Positions 10,556 to 23,318 are shown, counted from the stretch's first letter. The stretch: 64,000 bases of DNA from Dactylorhiza incarnata (GCA_033032865.1 JAWHQI010000305.1:744001-808000); one strand, 5' to 3'. The notes: a model not told the origin generated them from the sequence alone. Translations and numbers: made by a program.

Positions 10556-11690
10556 TGTTGCGGGTCGCTTAGGGCTCTTGGTAGACCGGTTCAACTGAAC
10601 CACCTTAGCTCGGGAGCGATCTAAGCGCGCAAACAGTCAATTTTGAGATTGCTGAGTACACTGAGACTTTTTAGCGTGGAAAACTCGGAAAGGGTGAAAA
10701 ACCACTTGGCCGGAGCTGTGCCGACCAAACTTCACTATCTCCCGAGGGGTTACAATTATATGCTTAGAGATCGAGCGCGACAGGCCGCTGCTCGTTACAA
10801 TAATGGAGAGAGAGAGAGAGGGAGAGCACTCCGAGGGTGACAGGACACCTCTCGGAAAAACTAAGTACTTTTCCTATGAGTACAGCAGTGAACGAAAGTG
10901 AGAAGGCCGTGTCTGCTTTCCAGAGGACAGAGGTGAGACTGCCCTGTTTGCTTTCGAGAAGACAGAAGTGAGACTGCCCTGTCCGCTTTCCTGAGAACAA
11001 AAGCGGGAGCCTTGTCCGCTTCCCTGAGAACGAAAACGGGAGCCTTGTCCGCTTTTCTGAGAACGAAAGCGGGAGCCTTGTCCGCTTTCGCGAAGAAGGA
11101 AATCTCTAAGTCCACGAAGAAGATCTTCAAGCACCGAAGGAGAAATCCGTGGAAATCTTCAAGGAGCTCTCTCTGGTCATGAAGGCCGGATCCTCTAAAT
11201 GAAGCCTTGGGGGCCTTTTTATAGCTTTGGCCGGGGGTAGCCCGGTAATTTTGCCGTCGTAACCACCATAACCACCTTGGCTGACGAATCATATTTCTCG
11301 ATTTGGGGCACTTGGATCACCATTTTTCGTAAATGACCATCTTGCCCTTTGAGGAAAGGCGACAAGCCGTTCCTGAAAAGTGAGAGACTGAAAAGACAAA
11401 AAGTGAGCGAGGCGAGGCGGAAAAGTGAGCGAGGCGAGGCGTAAAAGTGAGCGAGGCGAGGCGTAAAAGTGAGTGAAGCCAGGGAAAGCGGACTTCGACC
11501 CTTTCCGACGCGGGGATGCGGTGTCCTCTGCGGAGGGGGACTGGGCCGCACCTCACATGGGAGGGTGCGGTTTGGCCGCACACTCCTATGGCCGCACCCC
11601 CCTATGGGGGGTGCGGTTTGGCCGCACCCCCCATGGGGGGGGGGGGGGGTGCGGTTTGGCCGCACCCCCCATGGGGGGGTGTGGTTTGGC
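10556..11690 (-). repeat. Element A, leftmost LTR, truncated
   Basis: It starts TGTTGCGGGTCGC at 10556 and follows the LTR at 21831 closely, including the GA run near 10805-10823 and a minus-strand TATA motif (GCTATAAAAA, about 11216-11225). At 11686-11691 it breaks off inside its GGTGCGG palindrome array and joins reverse-transcriptase sequence. The two parents share TTGGCC at that point, so the join looks like a deletion at a 6-bp microhomology. The deletion removed the distal LTR, the 3' untranslated part, integrase, RNase H and the end of reverse transcriptase. Confidence 0.85.
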
Positions 11691-14660
11691 CTCAATTCCT
11701 CGATGGGTTACCATGAAACCAAGAATTTTCCCGCCGTCACACCGAATGCGCACTTGCTGGGATTGAGCTGCATTTGGAAGCGACGGAGAAGCTGAAAGCA
11801 CTTTCCCATGTCTTTCAAGTGGTCGCAACGATGTACGCTCTTCACTAGCATATCGTCCACGTAAACCTCCATCGTCTCTCTGTTTGAGGTTCTTGAAGAC
11901 CTTGTTCATTAGCCTTTGATAGGTGGCTCCAGCGTTTTTAAGGCCGAAGGGCATTACCTTGTAGTAATAGACTCCTCTGTCGGTGCGGAAGGCGGTATGC
12001 TCTTCGTCCGCCGGGTTCATCCTTATCTGGTTGTAACCTGAGTAAGCGTCCATGAAGCTAAGTAGCTCGTGGTCGGCCGTCGCGTCGACGAGTTGGTCGA
12101 TCCTTGGGAGGGGGGAGCTGTCTTTTGGGCATGCCTGGTTCAGGTTGCTATAGTCGACGCACATTCGCCATTTTCCCGAGGCCTTCTTTACCATGACTAC
12201 GTTAGCCAGCCACGTGGGGTATTCTGCTTCTCGTATGAATCCTGCATCCAGAAGTTTGGCTACCTCCTCCTCGATCGCCTTCAACCGTTCGGGGGCAAAG
12301 TTTCTCTTCTTTTGAATTACAGGCCGGCAGGCGGGGTTGATGTTTAAAGAGTGGTAGATGACGTCAGGGTCTACCCCTGGCATGTCTTCCGGTCTCCAGG
12401 CGAAGATATCCCCATTTCTTTGTAAGAAGGCCGTAAGCTCCTCTCGTTCTTCTTTCGATAAAAGTGACCCGACTTGAACAGTTCGAGCCGGGTCTTGCTG
12501 GGAGAGTGGTACTTCTATTAGCCCCTCAACAGGTGCTCCGCGCTGTAAAGTGGCCTCGTCTCGGAGGTCGAAGTTATTGATGTTGAGAGCGGTCGCCTTT
12601 ACCGGCTGAGCCTGCTTTAAGTAACAGGTCCGGGCTGCTTCTTGGTCTCCTCTTACGATTCCTATGCCGGCGGCAGTTGGGAACTTCATAGCCAGATGCG
12701 GAATGGATGAGACTGCTCCGAAGATTGATTGGAGCGGCCTCCCGAAGATGGCATTATAGGCGGAGGTAGACTCCACCACCACGAACTGGATGCTATATGT
12801 GGACTGCCTTGGAAACTCGCCCAAAGTGACGGGGAGAGTGATCATCCCTAGCACCGGGACAGGTCTGTTATCGAAGCCGTAGACGGGCCCGGCTGCAGGG
12901 CTGAGATGATCTTTTGTGAGCTTCATATTTTGTAGAGTGGAGAGGAACAGAACGTCCACTGAGCTTCCATTGTCGACCAGTATTCTCTTCACCTTGAAGC
13001 AAGGATCTCCTATCCCTGCACTTATTACGAGCGGATCCTGGTGTGGGAGCCGTAACCCCTGCAGATCTTCTTCTCCGAAAGCGATCGTGACGTCCTGCTT
13101 GAGCTTCTTGTCTTCGTGGTCCCTCCCGGACTGGGCAATTGAGAGGATTTGTGACGCTAAGACGGAGGGTCCGGCGATCGTCTCGATCTCTCCTACCACC
13201 GGTCTTCCTCCTCCTGCGCCTCGGGGAGCGGGAGGTTGCTCCCTTGCCTCCCTAGGCTGCTGGTGCTGATTAGGGATCTGGCCTTGTAGGAATCTGCCCA
13301 GGAGTCCCTGGCGGACGAGGCGCTCGATCTCGTCTTTAAGTCTGGTGCATTCCTCGGTGGTATGCCCGGTCACTCGATGGAATTCGCAGTACTTGGATTG
13401 GTCACCCCTCGGATTTGGGGGTTGCGCCCGGGGCATGCGAAGCTCTGGGTTGTTCCGGATGGCGTAGAGTACATTCGTTCTAGTGGTGTTCAATGGGGTG
13501 TAGATCCGGGGCGGCAGCGGTTCCAGGTCCCTTTGGGGATTACGACGGCGTTCGCCACCGCGGCGCTCCCCGCCGCGTCGCTCCTCTCGCTCTCGGGGGG
13601 CTTGATCGGATCCTCTCTTCCTTCCTTGGTTACCTTCAAACTGCCGGCGATGGGCCTCGATGGCCTCATCCGCAGCTATTTGAGCCTCGACTCGGCGAAC
13701 GAGGTCGGGGTAACTTGGCACGGTTTCTCTCATGAGAGCTGAGTAGAAGCTGCTTGGGCGGAGTCCTCCAAGAAAGACTCCCCACAGGAGCTCAGGGTCC
13801 ACCCCTGGGATTTGACGAGCCTCCGTAGTGAAGCGTCTGAAGAAATCTTTGAGTGTTTCACCGTCATTTTGGCGGATCCCTGAGAGGTGGGAGGGATCTC
13901 GGACAATTCTGCGGTTGGCGATGAATTGGTCCGCGAACTACTGTGCCAGTTCCGTGAAGTTGCTGATGGCCCCATTCGGTAGGGAGTGGAACCAAGTGCG
14001 TGCTTGTCCCTTCAAGGTTGCCGGGAACACTTGACAGAGGAGCTGATCAGGGGCGCTATAAATCCTCATGACGGTGGTGAAGTGATTGACATGCTCTAAC
14101 GGGTCATCCGTCCCGTCAAATGTCTCGATGCTTGGAAGCTTGAAGCCGTTCGGGATTGGATGGGCCAGGACTTACGGTGACAGTGGGGAGCCGTGGTGCG
14201 CGGGACGACGGGCGAGAACTGCGCGTCGCCCTGCTCGGACGTACTCCTCTTCTATCATGTCGCGTATTTCTTCTCGCGTTGTTCTTCCTGTTGCTCGATC
14301 AGGGGCATCTCTTCTCGCGTGATTGCGAGGGTGGTCAGCTTCTGGGCCCCTAGCTGGCGGGGCGAGGTGAGCGGAGCTTGCTGCGTTGGAGAATCCTTCC
14401 GAGGCTTCATCCTCCCGAACGACCTCTTCGTTTGGGGCGTGATTCGGAACTGGGGGTGGCGGTGCGTTCAGGGCCGGCGGTTGGATCGGGACTTGAGGCG
14501 CCCCGAGATTCCTTACGAGAGCCAACATCTCGGCTTGGTGTTCTTCAATATGCTGCATGCGCACTTCCAGCCCAGCTACGGGAGCAGGTACTGCCTCCTC
14601 CCCGGGAGGCGCATTTATAAACGAGTGGGAGGGGGCTGGGTCGACGCGCCCCTCCGGCAT
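11691..14660 (-). pseudogene. Element A, second gag-protease-RT copy, truncated
   Basis: It is nearly identical to the gag-protease-RT of 18772-21777. Differences that kill it: the first ATG is lost in a 12-bp deletion near 14677, Gln codons became TAA at about 14172-14174 and TAG at 13938-13940, and the RT frame is broken near 11872-11886 at the same place as in the other copy. It retains the zinc-knuckle-like CEFHRVTGHTTEEC (the other copy has lost the His) and the protease core LVDNGSS. RT is present only up to just past the VTHRGIEA region, where it joins LTR sequence at 11691. This copy could supply no complete protein. Confidence 0.9.
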
Positions 14661-14718
14661 TGATCCTTCAGTAGTGCGAGCACTCTCAGTTGGCCTTCAG
14701 AGAGTTTTGGGAACTGTT

Positions 14719-14734
14719 CCCACAGATGGCGCCA
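14719..14734 (-). other. Primer binding site of the second internal copy
   Basis: On the minus strand it reads TGGCGCCATCTGTGGG, three bases inside the shared LTR. The first seven bases match the complement of the 3' end of plant tRNA-Asp (TGGCGCC), and the match then weakens. An identical site precedes the other internal copy. Confidence 0.7.
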
Positions 14735-14737
14735 AAC

Positions 14738-15600
14738 TGTTGCGGGTCGCTTAGGGCTCTTGGTAGACCGGTTCAACTGAACCACTTTAGCTCGGGAGCG
14801 ATCTAAGCGCGCAAACAGTCAATTTTGAGATTGCTGAGTACACTGAGACTTTTTAGCGTGGAAAACCCGGAAAGGGTGAAAAACCACGTGGCCGGAGCTG
14901 TGCCGACCAAACTTCACTATCTCCCGAGGGGTTACAATTATATGCTTAGAGATCGAGCGCGACAGGCCGCTGCTCGTTACAATAATGGAGAGAGAGAGAG
15001 AGGGAGAGCACTCCGAAGGTGACAGGACACCTCTCGGAAAAACTAAGTACTTTTCCTATGAGTACAGCAGTGAACGAAAGTGAGAAGGCCGTGTCTGCTT
15101 TCCAGAGGACAGAGGTGAGACTGCCCTGTTTGCTTTCGAGAAGACAGAAGTGAGACTGCCCTGTCCGCTTTCCTGAGAACAAAAGCGGGAGCCTTGTCCG
15201 CTTCCCTGAGAACGAAAACGGGAGCCTTGTCCGCTTTTCTGAGAACGAAAGCGGGAGCCTTGTCCGCTTTCGGAAGTTTGGTTGGGCCGCACCCCCCAAG
15301 GGGGGGGGGGGGGGTGCGGCTTGGCCGCACTCCCCTATGGGGGGAGGGTGCGGCTTGGCCGACCCAGGCGCACCCCATGCGGGTGGGGTGCGGGCTAACC
15401 GCCCCCTACTTAGCGGGGCGCGGGCTAACCGCACCCCGGTAGTGGGGTGCGGTTTTGTGCTTACCTGGCGCTGTTTCTAGCGCGTCGTACTTGCACGGCG
15501 GGTCCTCTACTTCCGCGATCCGGGGTTCGACTGGTTCCCCCTCCTCTCTTTAACGAGGTTTTCTCTAGACGCACCCCAAGGCCTTTATGGGTACGCAACA
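14738..15600 (-). repeat. Element A, shared middle LTR with internal deletion
   Basis: It runs from TGTTGCGGG (14738) to GTACGCAACA (15600). Relative to the right LTR it lacks about 850 bp, from within the repeated CTTTCGCGAAG region to the GGTGCGG palindrome array (join near 15270). The missing part includes the TATA motif, so this LTR could not start transcription in the usual place. It serves as 3' LTR of the full copy and 5' LTR of the truncated copy. Confidence 0.85.
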
Positions 15601-16382
15601 TAAGCCCCCCAAACTTCCGGAGTCCGAATCTCGTTGCGAGGAGTTCGGAGGTTTTGATTCTCCTGCGGCGGCTTTTATATCTGAACAGCTTGAGGGTTTC
15701 CTGCAAAACTTTGCACGGTTCTGAGCCCGCGGCTTTTATATAATAGAAAGTTAGCTTGCACAAGTCTGGGCTTGCGCCTTTTTTGCACGAGTCTGGCTCG
15801 CGGCTTTTTTTTTGCACGAGTCTGGCTCGCGGCTTTTTTGCACGAGTCTGGCTCGCGGCTTGGCCGGTGAATAGCGTTTGTATTCAAACCGAGGGTGAAC
15901 GTAAGGGGGGCAGGCCCCTACGACACCGGGACTTGACGGCGGAGGAGAAGGGCGGGCCTTCAATCGACGGCGGTGCAAAGTCCCCGGGGCAGGGCCCCGA
16001 AGTGGCCGGTGAATAGCGGGTGTATTCAAACCGGGGGCGAACGTAAGGGGGGCAGGCCCCTACGACGATAGGACTTGATGGCGGAGGAGAAGGGCGGACC
16101 TTCAATCGACGGCAGTGCAAAGTCCCTGAGGCAGGGCCCCAAAGTAAAGATTTTTCCTTTATTAAATATATGTGGCGAGGTATGCGCCTATTTTTATAGT
16201 AAGAAGTCTTTTTAAACATAGTTTTTCTAACATAAGACCAGTTTGCACAAGTCTGAGCTCGCGGCTTAGTACATAACATAAGATGGGTGCACGAGCCTGA
16301 GCTCGCGACTTTTACATAATAGACTGTAAGATAAGTTTGCACGAGTCGGGGCTCGCGGCTTAGTTGATGATAGACGACTGTG
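15601..16382 (-). repeat. Element A 3' untranslated region with polypurine tract and repeats
   Basis: Next to the LTR the minus strand reads AAGTTTGGGGGGCTTA (15601-15616), a polypurine tract that primes plus-strand synthesis. Beyond it lie several copies of a GCACGAGTCTGGCTCGCGGC unit (about 15780-15862) and two tandem copies of a block of about 135 bp (about 15866-16000 and 16004-16145) containing AAGGGGGGCAGGCCCCTACG. A related block lies before the polypurine tract of element C (about 30215-30330), linking the two families. No extra gene is seen here. Confidence 0.75.
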
Positions 16383-17435
16383 TTACTGGTAAAAGCGGCG
16401 CAGATTCTGGGCGTTCCAGGTGCGCGGTAGAGTCTTTCCTTCTGCCGTTCTGAGCCTGTACGTTCCGGGCTTTATGACCGTAGTGACAACGTATGGGCCT
16501 TCCCAGGCTGGTGAGAGCTTATCTCCTTGGGGGCCTTTGCCGGCTGCTTCGATGCTGCGTAGGACGAGATCTCCTACGTTGATTGGCCTGGGTTTCACCC
16601 TCCTGTCATAGCCTCGGGCTATGCGCCTTTGGTAGGATGCGGCGCGTTGGGCAGCGCTATCCCAAACCTCGGGAATTAGGTCGAGGTTTTCCCGAAGCAG
16701 CCCGTCATTTTCGCTGGGATCGAAGGTTAGCACCCGAGTGCTTGGAACGCCGACGTCAACGGGGATGACAGCTTCAGTGCCGTAATAGAGATTGTAAGGC
16801 GTCTCTCCCGTGGGAGTCCGCTTTGTTGTGTGGTACGCCCACAGTACGTTTGGGAGTGCATCCACCCAATGTCCCCCAGCTTCTTCTAAGCGCGTCTTTA
16901 ATCCTTTGAGGATGGTGCGGTTCGTGACTTCTACTTGTCCGTTGGTTTGTGGATGTGCTACTGCGGTATGACGGAGGTTGATCTTCAGGTCTTCGCACAT
17001 TTTGGTGAAGGATTTCCCGGTGAACTGGGTGCCGTTATCGACAATGATTGTTGCTGGGATGCCGAAGCGGCAGACGATGTTCTTCCAGACGAATTGTTTA
17101 GCGTTTTCTTCCGTGATTTTGGCCAGGGGCTCCGCCTCTACCCACTTGGTGAAGTAATCGATGGCTAGGATGATGAACTTCCTTTGCCCGGATGCTAGAG
17201 GCAGTGGGCCGAGAAGGTCGATTCCCCATTGTGCGAATGGCCACGCACTTTGGAGTGCGGAAAGTGAGACCGGGGGCTGATGGGGTATGTTGGCATGCAG
17301 TTGACAGCTCCTGCATTTTTGAACTAGCTCGATTGCGTCCCTTTTCATTGTTGGCCAATAGAAACCTTGGCGTAGTACTTTTCGCGCCAACGCTTTCCCG
17401 CCTAGGTGTTCTCCACATACTCCCGCGTGTACTTC
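16383..17435 (-). pseudogene. Element A integrase
   Basis: Integrase inserts the cDNA into the genome. A 335-codon frame (17390 down to 16383) holds the second half of the zinc domain (CRSC, residues 26-29), the rve catalytic core with D58 (WGIDLLG), D118 (IIVDNG) and E154 (GQVEVTN), and a C-terminal GPY/F-like segment (WEGPYVV). The first zinc-binding histidines (VHAGVCGEH) are encoded just upstream, at 17391-17435, after a TGA at 17436-17438 that probably replaced an Arg codon (CGA). The catalytic triad is intact, but the stop cuts integrase off from the polyprotein. No chromodomain follows, as expected for Tat. Confidence 0.9.
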
Positions 17436-18953
17436 TCAGAGGGCGTAGTCTGCCTCGTCTGCTGGTAGGCATTTTAGATATGGGCCCGAAAATGTCCGTT
17501 TGTAAAGTTCTCCGTCTATAACGGTGAATGATGCCGCCCGCATCCGTAACCTTCGCGCCTCTAAGCTATCCTCAGGGAGGCGCCCGTGTTCAAGGTAAAC
17601 TCGCAATGGAGTCATCCAGGATAACTCTTCTTGGTGGATGGCTGCGATCTCCCATGGCCCCTGGATGCTTGGGACCATGATCTCTTCAATCCGGCGTCTT
17701 CGAGACTGGTAGCTGGAGGGAGAAGTGGCGAGCTTGGACAGGGCATCCGCCCTGGAATTCTGCTCTCGGGGGATGTGCAAGATTTGATGTGTCGAGATTT
17801 TCTGAAGGAGCAACTTTGCGAGCGCGAGGTATTTTGCCATCTGGTCGCTTTTGGCCTCATAGACTCCTTCGACTTGCGAGACTACGAGTTGGGAGTCGGC
17901 GTAGATCGTCAGATTTTCCGCCTTGCAATCGATGGCGAGCCGGAGACCGGCGATCAGCGCCTCGTATTCTGCAACATTATTTGTTGCGGGGAACTTTAAC
18001 CAGAGCCCGTAATCCAAGGTGATCTCATCGGGGCTTACGAGGAGTACTCCTGCTCCTGCCCCTTCTGTTCCGGAGGCACCGTCGACATAGAGAGTCCACC
18101 GGGGGCTAGGGGCGTCTTTGGCTAGATTTGTTTCTGGTGGAATGGTGTATTCCACAACGAAGTCGGCGAGTACTTGCGACTTGATGTTAGGTCGAGGTAG
18201 GAATTTAATGTCAAATTCGCCGAGCTCTACGACCCACTTTACTAGCCTCCCCGAGACTTCTGGTTTATGGAGGATTGCCCGTAGCGGGAGTTGTGTCAAC
18301 ACTTTCACGGTATGAGCCTGGAAGTAGGGCCGAAGCTTTCTGGCTGAGAAGACAAGAGCCAAGGCCGTCTTGTCTGCCGCGGGGTATCTGGTTTCGGTGT
18401 CAGTGAGGACTTTGCTGATGTAGTAAATCGGTCGTTGCACCCCTCCTTCATCCTTTACGAGTACCGAGCTGAGAGCTGTAGGTGATATCGCTAGGTACAA
18501 GAACAGGGTCTCTCCCGGGGTGGGTTTTGACAAAAGCGGCGGCGAGGCCAGGTATTGCTTGAGGAGCTCGAAGGCCACCTGGCATTCGTCAGTCCATTGG
18601 AAACCGGAGTGGCGCGCTCCCCGGAGGATTTTGAAGAAAGGGAGGTATTTGTCTCCTGTCCGTGATAGGAAATGGGATAACGCAGCGATCCTCCCGTTTA
18701 GACGTTGCACTTCCTTAATTGAACGAGGTGGCGACATATCTTCTAACGCCTTGATCTTTTCGGGGTTGGCCTCAATTCCTCGATGGGTTACCATGAAACC
18801 CAAGAATTTTCCCGCCGTCACACCGAATGCGCACTTGCTGGGATTGAGCTGCATTTGGAAGCGACGGAGAAGCTGAAAGCACTTTCCCATGTCTTTCAAG
18901 TGGTCGCAACGGTGTACGCTCTTCACTAGCATATCGTCCACGTAAACCTCCAT
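17436..18953 (-). pseudogene. Element A RT C-terminal part, RNase H and second RNase H
   Basis: The frame starts in the RT catalytic motif (YVDD, residues 4-7) and continues through the thumb/connection. The first RNase H (about 150-250) has lost catalytic residues (LYLAIS where LYLDAS is usual, and LTQLPL where TDH is usual). The second RNase H (287-410) looks complete: D291 (YVDGAS), E331 (NVAEYEAL), D353 (YADSQL) and D403 (RADALS). A degenerate RNase H followed by an acquired one is a Tat-lineage hallmark. The methionine at 18953 is not a true start: the frame is separated from the upstream RT half by a one-base shift at 18954-18966. Confidence 0.9.
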
Positions 18954-21777
18954 CGTCTCTCTGTTTGAGGTTCTTGAAGACCTTGTTCATTAGCCTTTGA
19001 TAGGTGGCTCCAGCGTTTTTAAGGCCGAAGGGCATTACCTTGTAGCAATAGACTCCTCTGTCGGTGCGGAAGGCGGTATGCTCTTCGTCCGCCGGGTTCA
19101 TCCTTATCTGGTTGTAACCTGAGTAAGCGTCCATGAAGCTAAGTAGCTCGTGGTCGACCGTCGCGTCGACGAGTTGGTCGATCCTTGGGAGGGGGAAGCT
19201 GTCTTTTGGGCATGCCTTGTTCAGGTTGCTATATTCGACGCACATTCGCCATTTTCCCGAGGCCTTCTTTACCATGACTACGTTAGCCAGCCACGTGGGG
19301 TATTCTGCTTCTCGTATGAATCCTGCATCCAGAAGTTTGGCTACCTCCTCCTCGATCGCCTTCAATCGTTCGGGGGCAAAGTTTCTCTTCTTTTGAATTA
19401 CAGGCCGGCAGGCGGGGTTGATGTTTAAAGAGTGGTAGATGACGTCAGGGTCTACCCCTGGCATGTCTTCCGGTCTCCAGGCGAAGATATCCCCATTTCT
19501 TTGTAAGAAGGCCGTAAGCTCCTCTCGTTCTTCTTTCGATAAAAGTGACCCGACTTGAACAGTTCGAGCCGGGTCTTGCTGGGAGAGTGGTACTTCTATT
19601 AGCCCCTCAACAGGTGCTCCGCGCTGTAAAGTGGCCTCGTCTCGGAGGTCGAAGTTATTGATGTTGAGAGCGGTCTCCTTTACCGGCTGAGCCTGCTTTA
19701 AGTAACATGTTCGGGTTGCTTCTTGGTCTCCTCTTACGATTCCTATGCCGGCGGCAGTTGGGAACTTCATAGCCAGATGCGGAATGGATGGGACTGCTCC
19801 GAAGATTGATTGGAGCGGCCTCCCGAAGATGGCATTATAGGCGGAGGTAGACTCCACCACCACGAACTGGATGCTATATGTGGACTGCCTTGGAAACTCG
19901 CCCAACGTGACGGGGAGAGTGATCATCCCTAGCACCGGGACAGGTCTATTATCGAAGCCGTAGACGGGCCCGGCTGCAGGGCTGAGATGATCTTTTGTGA
20001 GCTTCATATTTTGCAGAGTGGAGAGGAACAGAACGTCCACTGAGCTTCCATTGTCGACCAGTATTCTCTTCACCTTGAAGCAAGGATCTCCTATCCCTGC
20101 ACTTATTACGAGCGGATCCTGGTGTGGGAGCCGTAACCCCTGCAGATCTTCTTCTCCGAAAGCGATCGTGACGTCCTGCTTGAGCTTCTTTTCTTCGTGG
20201 TCCCTCCCGGACTGGGCAATTGAGAGGATTTGTGACGCTGAGACGGAGGGTCCGGCGATCGTCTCGATCTCTCCTACCATCGGTCTTCCTCCTCCTGCGC
20301 CTCGGGGAGCGGGAGGTTGCTCCCTTGCCTCCCTAGGCTGCTGGTGCTGATTAGGGATCTGGCCTTGTAGGAATCTGCCCAGGAGTCCCTGGCGGACGAG
20401 GCGCTCGATCTCGTCTTTAAGTCTGGTGCATTCCTCGGTGGTATGCCCGGTCCCTCGACGGAATTCGCAGTACTTGGATTGGTCACCCCTCGGATTTGGG
20501 GGTTGCGCCCGGGGCATGCGAAGCTCTGGGTTGTTCCGGATGGCGTAGAGTACATTCTTTCTAGTGGTGTTCAATGGGGTGTAGATCCGGGGCGGTAGCG
20601 GTTCCAGGTCCCTTTGGGGATTACGACGGCGTTCGCCACCGCGGCGCTCCCCGCCGCGTCGCTCCTCTCGCTCTCGGGGGGCTTGATCGGATCCTCTCTT
20701 CCTTCCTTGGTTACCTTCAAACTGCCGGCGATGGGCCTCGATGGCCTCATCCGCAGCTATTTGAGCCTCGACTCGGCGAACGAGGTCGGGGTAACTTGGC
20801 ACGATTTCTCTCATGAGAGCTGAGTAGAAGCCGCTTGGGCGGAGTCCTCCAAGAAAGACTCCCCGCAGGAGCTCAGGGTCCACCCCTGGGATTTGACGAG
20901 CCTCCGTAGTGAAGCGTCTGAAGAAATCTTTGAGTGTTTCACCGTCATTTTGGCGGATCCCTGAGAGGTGGGAGGGATCTCGGACAATTCTGCGGTTGGC
21001 GATGAATTGGTCCGCGAACTGCTGTGCCAGTTCCGTGAAGTTGCTGATGGCCCCATTCGGTAGGGAGTGGAACCAAGTGCGTGCTTGTCCCTTCAAGGTT
21101 GCCGGGAACACTTGACAGAGGAGCTGATCAGGGGCGCTATAAATCCTCATGACGGTGGTGAAGTGATTGACATGCTCTAACGGATCATCCGTCCCGTCAA
21201 ATGTCTCGATGCTTGGAAGCTTGAAGCCGTTCGGGATTGGATGGGCCAGGACTTGCGGTGACAGTGGGGAGCCGTGGTGCGCGGGACGACGGGCGAGAAC
21301 TGCGCGTCGCCCTGCTCGGACGTACTCCTCTTCTATCATGTCGTGTATTTCTTCTCGCGTGGTTCTTCCTGTTGCTCGATCAGGGGCATCTCTTCTCGCG
21401 TGATTGCGAGGGTGGTCAGCTTCTGGGCCCCTAGCTGGCGGGGCGAGGTGAGCGGAGCTTGCTGCATTGGAGAATCCTTCCGAGGCTTCGTCCTCCCGAA
21501 CGACCTCTTCATTTGGGGCGTGATTCGGAACTGGGGGTGGCGGTGCGTTCAGGGCCGGCGGTTGGATCGGGACTTGAGGCGCCCCGAGATTCCTTACGAG
21601 AGCCAACATCTCGGCTTGGTGTTCTTCAATATGCTGCATGCGCACTTCCAGCCCAGCTACGGGAGCAGGTATTGCCTCCTCCCCGGGAGGCGCGTTGATA
21701 AACGAGTGGGAGGGGGCTGGGTCGACGCGCCCCTCCGGCATTGATCCTTCAGTAGTGCGAGCACTCTTTCTTGCCAT
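18954..21777 (-). pseudogene. Element A gag, protease and RT N-terminal part
   Basis: The frame opens at ATG 21777 (MARKSARTTEG), 54 bp after the LTR. Domains: Pro/Ala-rich N-terminus (20-180), gag core (about 195-300, LKGQARTWFHSL), an Arg-rich stretch (358-386), a zinc-knuckle-like site C437...H445...C450 in which the expected His440 is Arg, aspartic protease with DNGSS at 575-579, and RT fingers and palm (about 855-960, SFMDAYSGYNQIR). After NLKQ the frame slips. The open frame formally continues to 18772 but encodes out-of-register sequence there. The same slip is in the left copy, so it predates the internal duplication. Confidence 0.9.
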
Positions 21778-21811
21778 TGCAGTTGGCCTTCAGAGAGTTT
21801 TGGGTACTGTT

Positions 21812-21827
21812 CCCACAGATGGCGCCA
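21812..21827 (-). other. Element A primer binding site
   Basis: TGGCGCCATCTGTGGG on the minus strand, three bases after the 5' LTR. It matches the tRNA-Asp complement over TGGCGCC and then diverges. Confidence 0.75.
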
Positions 21828-22490
21828 AACTGTTGCGGGTCGCTTAGGGCTCTTGGTAGACCGGTTCAACTGAACCACTTTAGCTCGGGAGCGATCTAAG
21901 CGCGCAAACAGTCAATTTTGAGATTGCTGAGTACACTGAGACTTTTTAGCGTGGAAAACCCGGAAAGGGTGAAAAACCACGTGGCCGGAGCTGTGCCGAC
22001 CAAACTTCACTATCTCCCGAGGGGTTACAATTATATGCTTAGAGATCGAGCGCGACAGGCCGCTGCTCGTTACAATAATGGAGAGAGAGAGAGAGGGAGA
22101 GCACTCCGAAGGTGACAGGACACCTCTCGGAAAAACTAAGTACTTTTCCTATGAGTACAGCAGTGAACGAAAGTGAGAAGGCCGTGTCTGCTTTCCAGAG
22201 GACAGAGGTGAGACTGCCCTGTTTGCTTTCGAGAAGACAGAAGTGAGACTGCCCTGTCCGCTTTCCTGAGAACGAAAGCGGGAGCCTTGTCCGCTTCCCT
22301 GAGAACGAAAACGGGAGCCTTGTCCGCTTTTCTGAGAACGAAAGCGGGAGCCTTGTCCGCTTTCGCGAAGAAGGAAATCTCTAAGTCCACGAAGAAGATC
22401 TTCAAGCACCGAAGGAGAAATCCGTGGAAATCTTCAAGGAGCTCTCTCTGGTCATGAAGGCCGGATCCTCTAAATGAAGCATTGGGGGAC

Positions 22491-22500
22491 TTTTTATAGC
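22491..22500 (-). promoter_or_regulatory. Element A LTR TATA box
   Basis: GCTATAAAAA on the minus strand, between the palindrome-rich U3 and the transcribed part of the LTR. Confidence 0.6.
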
Positions 22501-22837
22501 TTTGGCCGGGGGTATCCCGGTAATTTTGCCACCGTAACCACCATAACCACCTTGGCTGACGAATCATATTTCTCGATTTGGGGCACTTGGATCACCATTT
22601 TTCGTAAATGACCATCTTGCCCTTTGAGGAAAGGCGACAAGCCGTTCCTGAAAAGTGAGAGACTGAAAAGACAAAAAGTGAGCGAACCGAGGCGGAAAAG
22701 TGAGCGAGGCGAGGCGTAAAAGTGAGCGAGGCGAGGCGTAAAAGTGAGCGAAGCCAGGAAAAGCGGACTTCGACCCTTTCCGACGCGGGGATGCGGTGTC
22801 CTCTACGGAGGGGGACTGGGCCACACCTCACATGGGA

Positions 22838-23318
22838 GGGTGCGGTTTGGCCGCACCCTCCTATGGCCACACCCCCCTATGGGGGGTGCGGGTTGGCCGC
22901 ACCCCCTATGGGGGGTGCGGTTGGGCCGCACCCCCCAAGGGGGGTGCGGTTTGGCCGCACCCCCCTATGGGGGGTGCGGGCGAGGCGAGGCGTAAAAGTG
23001 AGCGAAGCCAGGAAAAGCGGACTTCGACCCTTTCCGACGCGGGGATGCGGTGTCCTCTACGGAGGGGGACTGGGCCACACCTCACATGGGAGGGTGCGGT
23101 TTGGCCGCACCCTCCTATGGCCACACCCCCCTATGGGGGGTGCGGGTTGGCCGCACCCCCTATGGGGGGTGCGGTTGGGCCGCACCCCCCTATGGGGGGT
23201 GCGGTTGGGCCGCACCCCCCATGGGGGGGTGCGGCTTGGCCGCTCCCCCATGGTGGGGGGCGGCTTGGCCGCACCCCCCTATGGGGGGAGGGTGCGGCTT
23301 GGCCGACCCGGGCGCACC
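22838..23318. repeat. Array of GGTGCGG/CCGCACC palindromes in the element A LTR
   Basis: Units of about 30 bp, built as GGGGTGCGG, a short spacer (TTTGG or TTGGG), CCGCACCCC and CTATGG, are repeated more than ten times, so each unit can fold into a GC-rich hairpin. The middle LTR keeps a shorter array (15285-15450) and the left LTR another (11560-11690). The same core is found in the LTRs of element C. Confidence 0.85.

Noticed and set aside
11219..11695. Coding frames in the A LTRs (also near 15043-15442, 22722-23424)
   Set aside because: They follow the GGTGCGG palindromes and disappear or change between LTR copies.
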